A stretch of 61,385 nt of DNA. It comes from Rubrobacteraceae bacterium. GTDB lineage: Bacteria; Actinomycetota; Rubrobacteria; Rubrobacterales; Rubrobacteraceae. Made by a program: the position numbers and the translations under genes. Below, piece by piece: positions 7,113 to 15,881 of this stretch (position 1 is its first letter; each line of letters begins with the position of its first letter). Below the pieces are notes generated by a model. The model made no database searches. It was not told the DNA's origin and saw only the letters and a program-made list of their open reading frames with translations. The stretch is from the NCBI GenBank assembly GCA_030448125.1, contig JAUJNO010000007.1, positions 182,897-244,281 on the forward strand, in the 5' to 3' direction.

Positions 7113-8312
7113 ATGGCCGGCTTCGATATCCGGGAGTTGATGAGCGACATCGACGAGGCGCCCGGGAAGGTCTGGTTCTGGGACCTGGAGAAGTCGGTCA
7201 TCGACGCCGACCGGTGTGTGCAGTGCGGGGTGTGCGTGGCCGCCTGCCCGACCGATTCCATCGGCATAGGGGACGACGACCTGCCGAAGCTCGTCAAGAT
7301 GTGTACCGGCTGCTCGCTGTGCTGGGACTTCTGCCCGCGTGGAGGGCTGCAGTACGAGAAGACGTGGAAGATCGTGGGGAACGCCGAGGCGCGGACTATC
7401 GACGGGATCGGACACGTCGAGGAGAGCTACACGGCTCGGGTCGACCCGATGATCGAGGGTGTTCAAGATGGCGGGGTGGTGAGCACGCTCCTGATCTCGC
7501 TGCTCGAAGCGGGCGAGATAGACGGCGCCCTCATCGCTCGCGAGAGCCCGACCGACCGGTGGAAGGGCGAACCATTCCTCGCGACCACGCCCGAGGAAGT
7601 GGTCGAGTGCGCCGGGAGCTTCTACAACCAGACGCTGGCCCTGGGGCACGTGGACTTCAAGGGGTACGACCTGCCGCCGAATCCGAAGATCGCGGTCGTC
7701 GGTACGCCGTGCGAGGTCGAGGGGATAAAGGCGATGCAGGCGAGGCCGTGGACCTGGGGGTCTTCTCAGGTAGAGGCCATCACCCTGACCATCGCGCTGC
7801 TGTGTACGAAGAGCTTCAACTACGAGAAGCTGATGCTCGAGGAGATCCGGGATGAGCGCGGCGTGGATCTGGACAACGTGGGGCGTGTGGACATCATCCG
7901 CGGGAAGATGATCGTGCAGGACCTCGACGGGGAGACGATCTTCGAGGAGCCGATCCGGGACTTCCACGGCGCCGCCCTCAAGGGCTGCGACGAGTGCGCG
8001 GACTTTATGGGGCACGCGGCGGACATCTCGGTCGGGAGCGTCGGCAGCGCAGACGGTTACTCGAGCATCGTGGTCCGCACCGAAGAGGGTGTGGCTGCGT
8101 TCGATCACGTCCGCCCGAAATTGGAGATGCGCGAGCTTGACAAGCCGCAGGCATTGGATAAGCTAGACAGCTTGAACAAGCGTGTAGCATTCAAGAGCTT
8201 GAAGAGGGCCTTCGATCCGGACGCCCCATTGTTCATAGACTACGAGGAGCACCTGGAGAACTACTCCGGGACGGATCGGGCGCCGGTCGAGCACGACGCC
8301 GTGAGGTACTAG
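7113..8312 (+). CDS. FrhB/FdhB-type coenzyme F420 flavoprotein with two [4Fe-4S] clusters
   Basis: 399 residues, starting directly after the sulfite reductase stop. Two bacterial ferredoxin motifs are complete: C35-x2-C38-x2-C41-x3-C45-P and C64-x2-C67-x2-C70-x3-C74-P. The rest is a full F420 hydrogenase/dehydrogenase beta-subunit domain: GGVVSTLLISLLEAGEIDGAL, then VVGTPCEVEGIKAMQ, then GCDECADFMGHAADISVGSVGS. This family binds FAD and F420 and passes electrons between F420H2 and iron-sulfur clusters. Family members serve hydrogenase, formate dehydrogenase and, as the N-terminal half of Fsr, methanogen sulfite reductase. Context suggests the same role here as a separate subunit. That is inference; some family members use other donors. 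Confidence 0.85.
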   Translation: MAGFDIRELMSDIDEAPGKVWFWDLEKSVIDADRCVQCGVCVAACPTDSIGIGDDDLPKLVKMCTGCSLCWDFCPRGGLQYEKTWKIVGNAEARTIDGIGHVEESYTARVDPMIEGVQDGGVVSTLLISLLEAGEIDGALIARESPTDRWKGEPFLATTPEEVVECAGSFYNQTLALGHVDFKGYDLPPNPKIAVVGTPCEVEGIKAMQARPWTWGSSQVEAITLTIALLCTKSFNYEKLMLEEIRDERGVDLDNVGRVDIIRGKMIVQDLDGETIFEEPIRDFHGAALKGCDECADFMGHAADISVGSVGSADGYSSIVVRTEEGVAAFDHVRPKLEMRELDKPQALDKLDSLNKRVAFKSLKRAFDPDAPLFIDYEEHLENYSGTDRAPVEHDAVRY

Positions 8313-8666
8313 TTGAGAGACCTGCGCGAAAGACTTATACCGCTCGAAGAGCCCCTGAAGCCACGGGCGGAGACGCGAGCGCTAATCGAGGACTCCCCGG
8401 AGGAGGGCATGCGCCTCGTAAACGCCGGGCAGCCCCTAGCGGACCTGCTCTGGGAGGAGTGGGGCGAGGAGCTGGAGGGCGCCGGCATGGACCGCGAGCG
8501 GTTTCACGAGATAGCCGCGAGCTATTCCGGGGAGATCTGGCTCTGGGCGATGGGCGAGCGGCCGTGGGAGCACTGCGTCGCCGGGCTCGCCGGACGCGTC
8601 CTGCGCCGCCTGCCCCGGCGGTGTGAGGAACAGGAACTCGCCGGAACCGCGGAGGTCTGCCGATGA
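8313..8666 (+). CDS. Conserved-looking small protein of the sulfate operon, unknown
   Basis: 117 residues from TTG 8313, immediately after the TAG of the FrhB-type gene. Acidic N-terminal two thirds ([20 protein letters not shown]), then a tryptophan-rich [17 protein letters not shown] and a basic [14 protein letters not shown]. There is no signal peptide or membrane segment and only two cysteines. It ends in TGA overlapping the ATG of sat (ATGA), so it is translated as part of the operon. No function can be assigned. Its fixed place between an electron-transfer protein and sat suggests a sulfate-assimilation accessory role. Confidence 0.7.
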   Translation: MRDLRERLIPLEEPLKPRAETRALIEDSPEEGMRLVNAGQPLADLLWEEWGEELEGAGMDRERFHEIAASYSGEIWLWAMGERPWEHCVAGLAGRVLRRLPRRCEEQELAGTAEVCR

Positions 8667-9868
8667 GGAGCGTGACGGAGTACACGGCGATAGAGCCGCA
8701 CGGCGGGGAGCTCGTCGACCGGCGGGTCCCCGAAGGCGAGCGGGCGGAGAGGCTGCAGAAGGCAGAGGAGCTGCCGAAGGTGGTCCTGGGGCCGCGCGCC
8801 CTCTCGGATCTGGAGATGATCTCCACCGGTGTCTTCAGCCCGCTGACCGGCTTTATGGGCCGGGAGGACTACGAGTCGGTTGTCGAGACGATGCACCTGG
8901 CGAACGGCCTCGCGTGGAGCCTGCCCATCACCCTCTCGGCGAGCGACGAGGAGGCGAACGGGGTCGATGAAGGCGACGAGGTGGCCCTCACGAACGGCGA
9001 GGGAAGCGTCGTCGCCACCGTGACCGTCACGGACCGCTACTCCTACGACAAGGGTCGCGAGGCGAGCGCGGTCTACCGGACCGAAGACGGGAACCACCCC
9101 GGCGTCGCTGCCCTGTACCGGCAGGGGAACACCCTGCTGGGCGGGGAGGTAACGCTGCTCGACGAGGCGCCGAACCCGAGGCCATTTCCCCAGTACTACT
9201 ACGAGCCGCGGGAGCTACGCGCGATCTTTGCCGAGAAGGGCTGGAGGCGCGTCGTGGGCTTCCAGACCCGCAACCCCGTCCACCGCGCGCACGAGTACAT
9301 CCAGAAGAGCGCCCTCGAAACGGTGGACGGCCTCCTCCTCAACCCGCTCGTCGGGGAGACCAAGTCCGACGACATCTCGGCGGCGGTCAGGATGAAGTCC
9401 TACGAGACCATCCTCGACCGGTACTACCCGAAGCAGCGGACGGTCCTGGCGGTCTTTCCGGCGGCGATGCGCTACGCGGGGCCGCGGGAGGCGATCTTCC
9501 ACGCCATCTGCCGCAAGAACTACGGCTGCACCCACTTCATCGTGGGTAGGGATCATGCCGGGGTAGGCAGCTACTACGGCACCTACGACGCGCAGCACAT
9601 CTTCGAGGAGTTCGCCCCCGAGGAGCTCGGGATAACGCCGCTGATGTTCGAGCACGCCTTCTTCTGCCTGAACTGCGGCGGAATGGCGACCACCAAGACC
9701 TGCCCGCACGAGGCGGAGGCGCATGTCTTCTTTAGCGGGACGAAGGTGCGGGAGATGCTCGCCAGGGGCGAGTACCCGCCGCCGGAGTTCAGCCGCACGG
9801 AGGTCGTCGAGGTCCTCATAGAGGGCCTGCGGGACGAGGAGAAAGTCATCAAACAACCCCGCACGTAA
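8663..9868 (+). CDS. sat: Sulfate adenylyltransferase
   Basis: 401 residues. It makes adenylylsulfate (APS) from ATP and sulfate, the entry step of assimilation. Motifs: [13 protein letters not shown] near the N-terminus, the nucleotide-binding [14 protein letters not shown], and [13 protein letters not shown]-terminal zinc-type cluster of cysteines follows (CLNCGG, TKTCPHE), then [10 protein letters not shown]. This is the single-chain, non-CysDN type. The ATG overlaps the preceding stop by four bases. It supplies APS to CysH and to CysC downstream. Confidence 0.95.
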   Translation: MRSVTEYTAIEPHGGELVDRRVPEGERAERLQKAEELPKVVLGPRALSDLEMISTGVFSPLTGFMGREDYESVVETMHLANGLAWSLPITLSASDEEANGVDEGDEVALTNGEGSVVATVTVTDRYSYDKGREASAVYRTEDGNHPGVAALYRQGNTLLGGEVTLLDEAPNPRPFPQYYYEPRELRAIFAEKGWRRVVGFQTRNPVHRAHEYIQKSALETVDGLLLNPLVGETKSDDISAAVRMKSYETILDRYYPKQRTVLAVFPAAMRYAGPREAIFHAICRKNYGCTHFIVGRDHAGVGSYYGTYDAQHIFEEFAPEELGITPLMFEHAFFCLNCGGMATTKTCPHEAEAHVFFSGTKVREMLARGEYPPPEFSRTEVVEVLIEGLRDEEKVIKQPRT

Positions 9869-9903
9869 GGGGAGCAGTACTCCAAAAGCAAAGGAGAATT
9901 AGC

Positions 9904-10482
9904 ATGGAGAACGGAAACAAGCTGGATCGTGGTTTCACGCTGTGGTTTACGGGGCTTTCGGGCGCCGGCAAGACCACCGTCGCGGATATAGTCGAGCACG
10001 AGCTACGGGACCGCGCCGGCACCGTGGAGGTCCTGGACGGGGACATCGTCCGGACGAACCTCTCGAAGGGCCTCGGTTTCTCGCGGGAGGACAGGGACAC
10101 GAACGTGTTGAGGATCGGGTTCGTGGCCGGGCTCCTGACCCGCAACGGCGTTCCAGTGATCGTCTCGGCCATCTCGCCGTACAAGGAGGCACGCGACCAG
10201 GTGAGGAGGGACATTGGGGATGACTTCATCGAGATCTTCGTCGATTGCCCGGTCGAGGTGTGCGCCGAGCGGGACGTGAAGGGCCTCTACGCGAAGGCCT
10301 ACTCCGGAGAGATCCCGGAATTCACCGGCGTCTCCGACCCCTACGAGCCCCCGGCCGCCCCGGAGCTGACCCTCAGAACGAACGAGGAGGAGCCCCAGGA
10401 TAGCGCGAGGAGGGTCATCGAGAAGCTCGAGGAGCTCGGGTACCTCGAGCCTGCCAGGGAGTACGGCCGCCGGGCGTCTTGA
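9904..10482 (+). CDS. cysC: Adenylylsulfate kinase
   Basis: 192 residues. It phosphorylates APS to PAPS. P-loop GLSGAGKTT at residues 19-27, then LDGDIVRTNLSKGLGFSREDRDTN (APS-binding region) and KGLYAKAYSGEIPEFTGVSDPYE (lid). A clear AAAGGAG site precedes ATG 9904. Iron-sulfur APS reductases act on APS directly, so PAPS made here may serve sulfotransferases, or the CysH variants may accept PAPS. Its stop overlaps the TTG start of the next gene. Confidence 0.95.
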   Translation: MENGNKLDRGFTLWFTGLSGAGKTTVADIVEHELRDRAGTVEVLDGDIVRTNLSKGLGFSREDRDTNVLRIGFVAGLLTRNGVPVIVSAISPYKEARDQVRRDIGDDFIEIFVDCPVEVCAERDVKGLYAKAYSGEIPEFTGVSDPYEPPAAPELTLRTNEEEPQDSARRVIEKLEELGYLEPAREYGRRAS

Positions 10483-11285
10483 TTCTAGGCATAGAACTCG
10501 TCCCCGTCCTCTTCGGCCTGCTGGTCGGCTTCCTGGTCGGCCTCACGGGGGTCGGGGGCGGCTCCCTTATGACGCCGTTTCTCATCGCGGTCCTGGGCGT
10601 CCCCGCGCCCACGGCGGTCGGCACGGACATGGTCTACGCGACCGCGACGAAGATGACCGGCTCGGTCCAGCACTACCGGCAGCGCTCGGTGAACCTGGAG
10701 GTCGCGGTCTTTCTGGGGCTCGGGAGTATTCCGGCGAGCCTCCTGGGCGTGTGGACTCTGGAGTGGATCAAGGACGCCTACGACGCCGAGACGGTGCGCA
10801 GCATCATGATTACCATCATCGCCGCGACCCTCGTCCTGGTCGGAGCCTCGCTCATCTTCAAGGCCTTCCTGCCCGAGAGATGGGTGAGGAGCCGGCAGAC
10901 CGCGTGGGACGGCAAGACCTCCATGAGCCTCAAACGGCGCCTCTTTACCGTCCTCTTCGGGGCGACCGGCGGTTACCTCGTTGGTCTCACCTCGATAGGT
11001 TCCGGTAGCGTCATGGCCGTAATACTCCTCCTGCTCTACCCGCTCGCCCCGGCCATCGTCGTCGGCACCGACATCGCCCACGCCACCGTGCTCTCGCTGG
11101 TTACCGGCTTCGCCCACCTGCTCAACGGCAACGTCGACCTCCCTCTGGTCGGGACGCTCCTCCTGGGCAGCATCCCTGGCGTCCTCGTCGGGAGCCGGCT
11201 GGCGCCGCGGTTGCCGGGACGGCCGCTCACGATCATCCTCGCCATCATGCTCGTCTTCGTCGGCGCCCGGTTACTTCTGAGCTAG
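10479..11285 (+). CDS. TauE/SafE family sulfite/sulfonate exporter
   Basis: 268 residues with about eight membrane segments. It begins at TTG 10479, overlapping the cysC stop, and lacks a separate ribosome-binding site. Family marks are the repeated GxxxGLTGVGGGSLMTPFL near the N-terminus and GYLVGLTSIGSGSVMAV in the second half, each followed by VGTD. TauE/SafE proteins export sulfite, sulfoacetate or related anions. As the last gene of the sulfate operon it is well placed to relieve sulfite build-up; import of a sulfur compound cannot be excluded. Confidence 0.85.
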   Translation: MILGIELVPVLFGLLVGFLVGLTGVGGGSLMTPFLIAVLGVPAPTAVGTDMVYATATKMTGSVQHYRQRSVNLEVAVFLGLGSIPASLLGVWTLEWIKDAYDAETVRSIMITIIAATLVLVGASLIFKAFLPERWVRSRQTAWDGKTSMSLKRRLFTVLFGATGGYLVGLTSIGSGSVMAVILLLLYPLAPAIVVGTDIAHATVLSLVTGFAHLLNGNVDLPLVGTLLLGSIPGVLVGSRLAPRLPGRPLTIILAIMLVFVGARLLLS

Positions 11286-11491
11286 CCAGCCGGTCAGCAT
11301 TTCGGCTTATCAGCGTCCGGTTACCAGCAGTGACCGGCGTTTGAGTTGCTCGGTGATTGCCCTGGCCACGACCATGCTCGAAACTCCGGGCTTTCGAATA
11401 GGGGTTTCGGTTGCCGCTGCTTGCGGATATAGTCGAGTTACAGCGTTGCAGGTTACGTGCCCGGGAGAGCGGGAGGAAGGAGTAGAAGCTA

Positions 11492-12223
11492 ATGGCACGG
11501 GTCGACGAGGTAGCCGACGGAATCTACAGGATCAGTACCCTGGAAACAGAGACGGAGTTTCAGTTCAACCAGTTCCTCATAGACGACGAACGTCCCGCGC
11601 TGGTCCACACCGGCATGTTCCCCATGTACGAGGACGTGCGCAGGGCTGTCGCCGAGGTACTCGACCCGGCGAGCTTGGCGTACGTCGTCTGCCCGCACTT
11701 CGAGGCGGACGAGTGCGGCGGCATGGGACGCTTCGTCGCGGAGGCGCCCGAAGCGGTGCTGGCGTGCGGCGAAGTAGGGGCGATGCTCAACCTGACGCAG
11801 TGGGATTACGCGGGTCCCGTGCGGGGGTTCCGGGACGGCGAGGTGGTAGACCTCGGAGAGCACAAGCTGCGGTTTCTGGAGACACCGCACGTTCACCACT
11901 GGGACTCGATGATGGTGTTCGAGGAGACGACGAGCAGCCTCTTCCCAGCGGACCTCTACATACAGCCGGGCGACCAACCGCCCGTAGTGCGAGAGAATCT
12001 AGGCGAGGTGATGTGCGGGTTTTATAAGGAGGTCGGCATCTTCGCCGCGGAAGAGCCCGTTCGCAGGGTGGTGAACCGGATCGAGAAACTCGACCCGCAG
12101 TGGGTCCATCCGATGCACGGCGGCAGCTTACCCAGAGACGTGATCCCCGACTATACCCGCGCGCTCAAAGACGAAGCGTTCGCCTTCGAAGGGAAAGTGT
12201 TCGGACGGACGATACCCGGGTAA
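11492..12223 (+). CDS. MBL-fold protein of the oxygen-binding diiron (flavodiiron-like) type
   Basis: 243 residues from ATG 11492. Begins with VADGIYRISTLETETEFQFNQFLIDDERPALVHTG, the opening of the flavodiiron beta-lactamase domain. Metal-site residues: HFEADECGG (H-x-E-x-D), HVHHWDSM, FPADLY and HPMHGGSL, which fit the diiron ligand set. The flavodoxin domain of true flavodiiron proteins is absent, so this is the core domain alone. Such proteins reduce O2 or NO when supplied with electrons by a partner; no partner is adjacent. The following gene is on the other strand. Confidence 0.75.
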   Translation: MARVDEVADGIYRISTLETETEFQFNQFLIDDERPALVHTGMFPMYEDVRRAVAEVLDPASLAYVVCPHFEADECGGMGRFVAEAPEAVLACGEVGAMLNLTQWDYAGPVRGFRDGEVVDLGEHKLRFLETPHVHHWDSMMVFEETTSSLFPADLYIQPGDQPPVVRENLGEVMCGFYKEVGIFAAEEPVRRVVNRIEKLDPQWVHPMHGGSLPRDVIPDYTRALKDEAFAFEGKVFGRTIPG

Positions 12224-12324
12224 CCACGCTCTCGTGAAGCACCGGGGCCAGGACCCCGAGAGCTTCCAACCCGCCTCTGGTCGTCTCCGTACTACTCCAT
12301 TGCCCGGCTTCGAGTGTCGCTCTC

Positions 12325-13374
12325 TTACAGAGCGTAGTCGCCGGTGTGGGCCTCTTCGAGGTAACGGGCGAGGAGGTCTACGCACGCCTGCACGTCCGAT
12401 TCGTTCACCATCTCGTTCGGGGTGTGTACGTAGCGGCAGGGGATGGAGAGGGTGATGGAGGGGATACCGCCGTGCAGGCGTTGAACGCCGCCCGCGTCCG
12501 TGCCGCCGGCGGGCAGGATCTCCATCTGATGCGGTATCCCTTCGCGCTCGGCTATGCTTCGGAAGTGTTCGACCAGCTTCGGGTTGCAGATCAGGGAGGA
12601 GTCCATGATCTTGATCGCCGCACCCTTCCCGAGCTCGGTGATGGTGTTCTCGTTCCCCCCGCCCGGCACGTCCATCGCGAGTGTAATGTCGAGCGCGACC
12701 ACGACCGTCGGCTCTAGAGCAGAACCGCTGGCCGTCGCTCCTCGCAGTCCGACCTCCTCCTGCGAGGTAGCCGCCGCGAAGACGGTCGCCTCGTGTTCGC
12801 CCATGGAGCGTACAGCCTCGAGCATCACGAAGACGCCGATGCGGTCGTCCATCGCCTTGCTCATGTAGTTGGCGCCCACCTTCTCCAGCGTCCGATCCAT
12901 CGTCACGTAATCACCGATGCGCACGGCGTCCTTGACCTCCTCAGCGGGCATGCCGAGGTCCACGAAGAACTCGTCCGCCTGAGGCAGCTTCTGCTCCTGG
13001 CCACGCGAGAGATGCGGCGGCTTGCGGGCCGGTTGCAGCGCACCCCTCAAAGCCGTGCCGTCCGCCGTAGTGACCAGGACGCGCTGGGAGACCATGTTCG
13101 CCGGGTCGTGCCCGCCCAGAGTCTGGAGCCGGAGAAAGCCTTTGTCGTCCACGTACCTGACGAGGAAGCCGATCTCGTCCGTGTGCGCGGCAATCATCAC
13201 GCGCACGTCGTCCCGTCCCTTCTTCGTGCCGATGACGCTGCCCAGGGGGTCGGTCCGGACCTCGTCGGTCAAAGTTTCGAGCTCCTCGCGGGCGATCTCC
13301 CGCTGCTGCTCCTCCCGCCCCGGTACGCCCGGCGTCTCGACCAGCCGTCTCAGCAACTTCTCGTTGATCGCCAC
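12325..13374 (-). CDS. M42 family metallopeptidase (glutamyl aminopeptidase-type)
   Basis: 349 residues. Di-metal aminopeptidase fold: AAHTDEIGF (first metal His/Asp), KAMDDRIG (bridging Asp), SQEEVGLRG (catalytic Glu-Glu), VVALDIT (Asp) and SIPCRYVHTPNE (His). This order and spacing define the M42 family (glutamyl aminopeptidase, FrvX/YsdC-like). The interior PA-like domain lies about residues 80-160. Cytoplasmic, with no signal peptide. The gene is monocistronic and convergent with the MBL-fold gene. Confidence 0.93.
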   Translation of the reverse strand: MAINEKLLRRLVETPGVPGREEQQREIAREELETLTDEVRTDPLGSVIGTKKGRDDVRVMIAAHTDEIGFLVRYVDDKGFLRLQTLGGHDPANMVSQRVLVTTADGTALRGALQPARKPPHLSRGQEQKLPQADEFFVDLGMPAEEVKDAVRIGDYVTMDRTLEKVGANYMSKAMDDRIGVFVMLEAVRSMGEHEATVFAAATSQEEVGLRGATASGSALEPTVVVALDITLAMDVPGGGNENTITELGKGAAIKIMDSSLICNPKLVEHFRSIAEREGIPHQMEILPAGGTDAGGVQRLHGGIPSITLSIPCRYVHTPNEMVNESDVQACVDLLARYLEEAHTGDYAL

Positions 13375-13672
13375 GACGAATCCTCTCTCTTGTGCATTCT
13401 GGAATCCCCTTCAGAGGAGCCTAGCAGCGGCGCTCGGGTGCGTCAAAGCGTCGCCGATGCGATCTCGGCTAGATCTCTAGCTCCAGGGGCTTGCGGTGCG
13501 TTCTCCTGGTAGAAGGTGCAGAAGCGGACCTTGCCGAAGGGAAGGCGTTGAGGGTGAGCGGTATGCTCGCGGGGTCTCCACCGGTGTGTACGAGGAGCGC
13601 GACGGGGCGGAAGCTGCCGATGTAGGATTACAGAGGTTCTGAAAAGCCATCTCATAGGGGAAAGGAGTTCAG
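13375..13672. other. Intergenic region with decayed coding signal
   Basis: About 300 bases between divergent genes. On the minus strand two frames share a patchy, protein-like pattern (GSFRPVALLVHTGGDP in one frame, GKVRFCTFYQENAP in another), as if a short gene had been frameshifted. No family is recognised. An AAAGGAG site just before 13673 belongs to the acetolactate decarboxylase gene. Confidence 0.35.
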
Positions 13673-14461
13673 GTGCCCATAGATTCCGGTTTGATCGGCG
13701 CGCTACACGTCGAGCGTGTGGGAGTGCGGGACGTTCGGTTGGGCGAACATCCCCACCACACGCTCTTTCAGACCTCGACCATCGACGCCTTGCTGAGCGG
13801 CAACTACGAGGGCGACGTCAGCTTCGCCGAGCTGGAGGCTCGCGGAGACTTCGGACTTGGCACCTTCGATGCTTTGGACGGCGAGATGATCGGGCTGGAC
13901 GGCGCCTTCTATCAGGTCAAGGCGGATGGACGGGCGTACGAGGTCGACGAGCGGACGAAAACGCCCTTCGCCGTCGTGACGTTCTTCGAGCCGGCGGAGA
14001 TCCGGCAACTCGCTGCTCCGATGGATTATGCGGCCCTTCGTGCGTATCTGGACGAAATAGTTGCTGGCGACGCTGCGACGTGCCACGCCGTTCGCGTCGA
14101 CGGTCACTTTCACTACGTAAAGACGCGCAGCGTGCCCCGCCAGCGCAAGCCCTACCCACCCCTCGTCGAGGCGGTCAAGCACCAGCCGACCTTCGAGTTC
14201 CACGACGTCCTGGGAAGCCTCGTCGGCTTTCGCTTCCCGGATTACGTTGGGGGGCTCAACGTGTCGGGCTACCACTTCCACTTCATCACCGAGGACCGTA
14301 GCGCCGGCGGACACTTGCTCGAGTGCGATATAGCTCGCGGCGAGCTTCGCGTCGATCACGAGTCGGATCTGAACCTCGAGCTTCCGGCCGGCGTCGGCGA
14401 AGCCATGCCAGACATGGCGCCATCGAAACAGGACGAGTTGGAGCGCATCGAAAACGCGTAG
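13673..14461 (+). CDS. budA: Alpha-acetolactate decarboxylase
   Basis: 262 residues. It converts 2-acetolactate to acetoin. Matches family features: FQTSTIDALLSGNYEGD near the N-terminus, GDFGLGTFDALDGEM, then the zinc-binding VSGYHFHFITEDRSAGGHLL with its three histidines, and a conserved Glu in FEFHDVLG. GTG 13673 follows AAAGGAG. No acetolactate synthase or butanediol dehydrogenase is adjacent, so the role may be overflow control of branched-chain synthesis rather than a dedicated acetoin operon. Confidence 0.9.
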   Translation: MPIDSGLIGALHVERVGVRDVRLGEHPHHTLFQTSTIDALLSGNYEGDVSFAELEARGDFGLGTFDALDGEMIGLDGAFYQVKADGRAYEVDERTKTPFAVVTFFEPAEIRQLAAPMDYAALRAYLDEIVAGDAATCHAVRVDGHFHYVKTRSVPRQRKPYPPLVEAVKHQPTFEFHDVLGSLVGFRFPDYVGGLNVSGYHFHFITEDRSAGGHLLECDIARGELRVDHESDLNLELPAGVGEAMPDMAPSKQDELERIENA

Positions 14462-14603
14462 AGGCGCGGACGCGAGGGACCGGGCGGGACCTCGAAGAAC
14501 CGGGATTGACCCCTTCCCCGGGCGATGTTTTACTCTGCAGGCGAGCGCCTTGTCTCCGGTGCTTTCATCTTTGAGTAGCAGGCACGTTTCGGGAGGTTCC
14601 GAT

Positions 14604-15303
14604 TTGACGAGGCAGGGCGCGGCCGGTCACAGGGAAGGGTACTCGCTCGCGTTCGTGGTCGTCGTCGCCCTGTTCGTCACCGCCCTCATCACCGCGAACG
14701 TCACGGCCGTAAAACTCCTCGGGGTGTTCGGGCTCGTGCTGCCGGCGGGCGTACTCGTCTTCCCGGTCAGCTACATCTGCGGCGACGTGCTGACCGAGGT
14801 CTACGGCTACCAGGTGGCGCGGCGTGTGATCTGGCTGGGCTTCTTATGCAACCTCCTCGCCGTGGCCGCCATCTACCTTGGAGGAGTCCTCCCCGCCGCT
14901 CCATTCTGGCAAGACCAGCAAGCCTACGAGACCATCCTGGGCTACACGCCGCGTTTGCTGGCCGCCTCCTTCCTGGCCTACCTCGTAGGCGAGTTCGCCA
15001 ACTCCTACGTCCTCGCCAGGATGAAGGTCGCCACGAACGGGCGATGGCTCTGGAGCCGCACCATCGGCTCGACCCTCGTAGGCCAGGGCCTCGACTCGCT
15101 CGTCTTCGTCTTCCTGGCCTTCGTCGGAAACATTCCCCTGGGCCATGATCTCCGCCATCGTCGCCCAGTGGCTCGTCAAGTCCGCCTACGAAGCCCTCGC
15201 CACGCCGCTGACGTACGTCGTCGTAAACCGCCTCAAGCGCACCGAGGGTATAGACACGTACGACCACGACACGAGCTTCAACCCGCTGCCGCTCGGTAGG
15301 TAG
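14604..15303 (+). pseudogene. yhhQ: Queuosine precursor transporter (VUT/YhhQ family), frameshifted
   Basis: Hydrophobic protein with the family pattern ITANVTAVKLLGVFG, FPVSYICGDVLTEVYGY and LAYLVGEFANSYVLARMK. TTG 14604 lies seven bases after GGGAGG and is a better start than the upstream ATG. Near a CCCC run at about 15135-15138 the frame changes. The expected end (SAIVAQWLVKSAYEALATPL, then DTYDHDTSFNPLPLG) continues in the +1 frame to a TAG at 15301-15303. Either the gene is recently broken or one base is wrong in the sequence. The family imports queuine-type bases (preQ0/preQ1). Confidence 0.8.
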
Positions 15304-15305
15304 AG

Positions 15306-15779
15306 GTGTCGGCGGTATACGAGCCGTCGGGAGATCGATTACTGATTCTGTCTTGCTCGCGGCGTAAGCGCCTCGACAAAGATCTGCTCCCGGCCGTCGA
15401 GCGTTATGATGGGCCGGCCTTCCGTGTGCTACGCCGCTTCCTGCGAGAGATGCCATTCGAAGCACCAGACGTACCGATCCTGTCGGCGGAGTACGGCTTG
15501 ATCCCCCACGACTTGCCCATCGCACTCAGTCCGCAGGAGCGAGAAATCTTGCTGAAGCTGTTCATGTCCGGCCTGCGAGCGATCTGGGTTAGAGGGCCTC
15601 GCCGCAAGCCGCATCGAGGATTCTGCAACCGTGCGACCCACAACTTATGGGTGCTCTTGGAGGAAGCCCGCTGGATCAGGGACCACCTGGAGTCCGAAAC
15701 CTACAAAGAACGATACAAGGACCGGCTGAACAACTCTACCTACTCTCGGTTGATCGATAGAGTGGTCGAAGCACAGTAG
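15306..15779 (+). CDS. DUF6884/YaaA-like small protein
   Basis: 157 residues from GTG 15306, two bases after the preceding gene's stop. The N-terminal half has LLILSCSRRKRL and PILSAEYGLIPHD, the pattern of DUF6884-type proteins (S-C-S-x-x-K followed by a S-A-x-Y-G-L-(I/L) strand), which are remote relatives of YaaA. The C-terminal half (LLEEARWIRDHLESETYKERYKDRL) is helical and charged. Function unknown; family assignment rests on two motifs. Confidence 0.5.
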   Translation: MSAVYEPSGDRLLILSCSRRKRLDKDLLPAVERYDGPAFRVLRRFLREMPFEAPDVPILSAEYGLIPHDLPIALSPQEREILLKLFMSGLRAIWVRGPRRKPHRGFCNRATHNLWVLLEEARWIRDHLESETYKERYKDRLNNSTYSRLIDRVVEAQ

Positions 15780-15881
15780 TGTATATGTTAATCAATCGGT
15801 CCGGAAAGGGCCAACAAGCTCGTATGGTGGCACTGGTAAAGAGGCTTTGTAGAAGGAAAGTGGTGGCCGACGGACTTCGGT

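Noticed and set aside
6129..8108. 659-codon minus-strand open frame opposite the sulfite reductase and FrhB-type genes
   Set aside because: It spans two well-supported plus-strand genes, has shadow-type composition rich in Arg, Pro, His and Leu, and has no family motif. It is a consequence of high GC at third positions.
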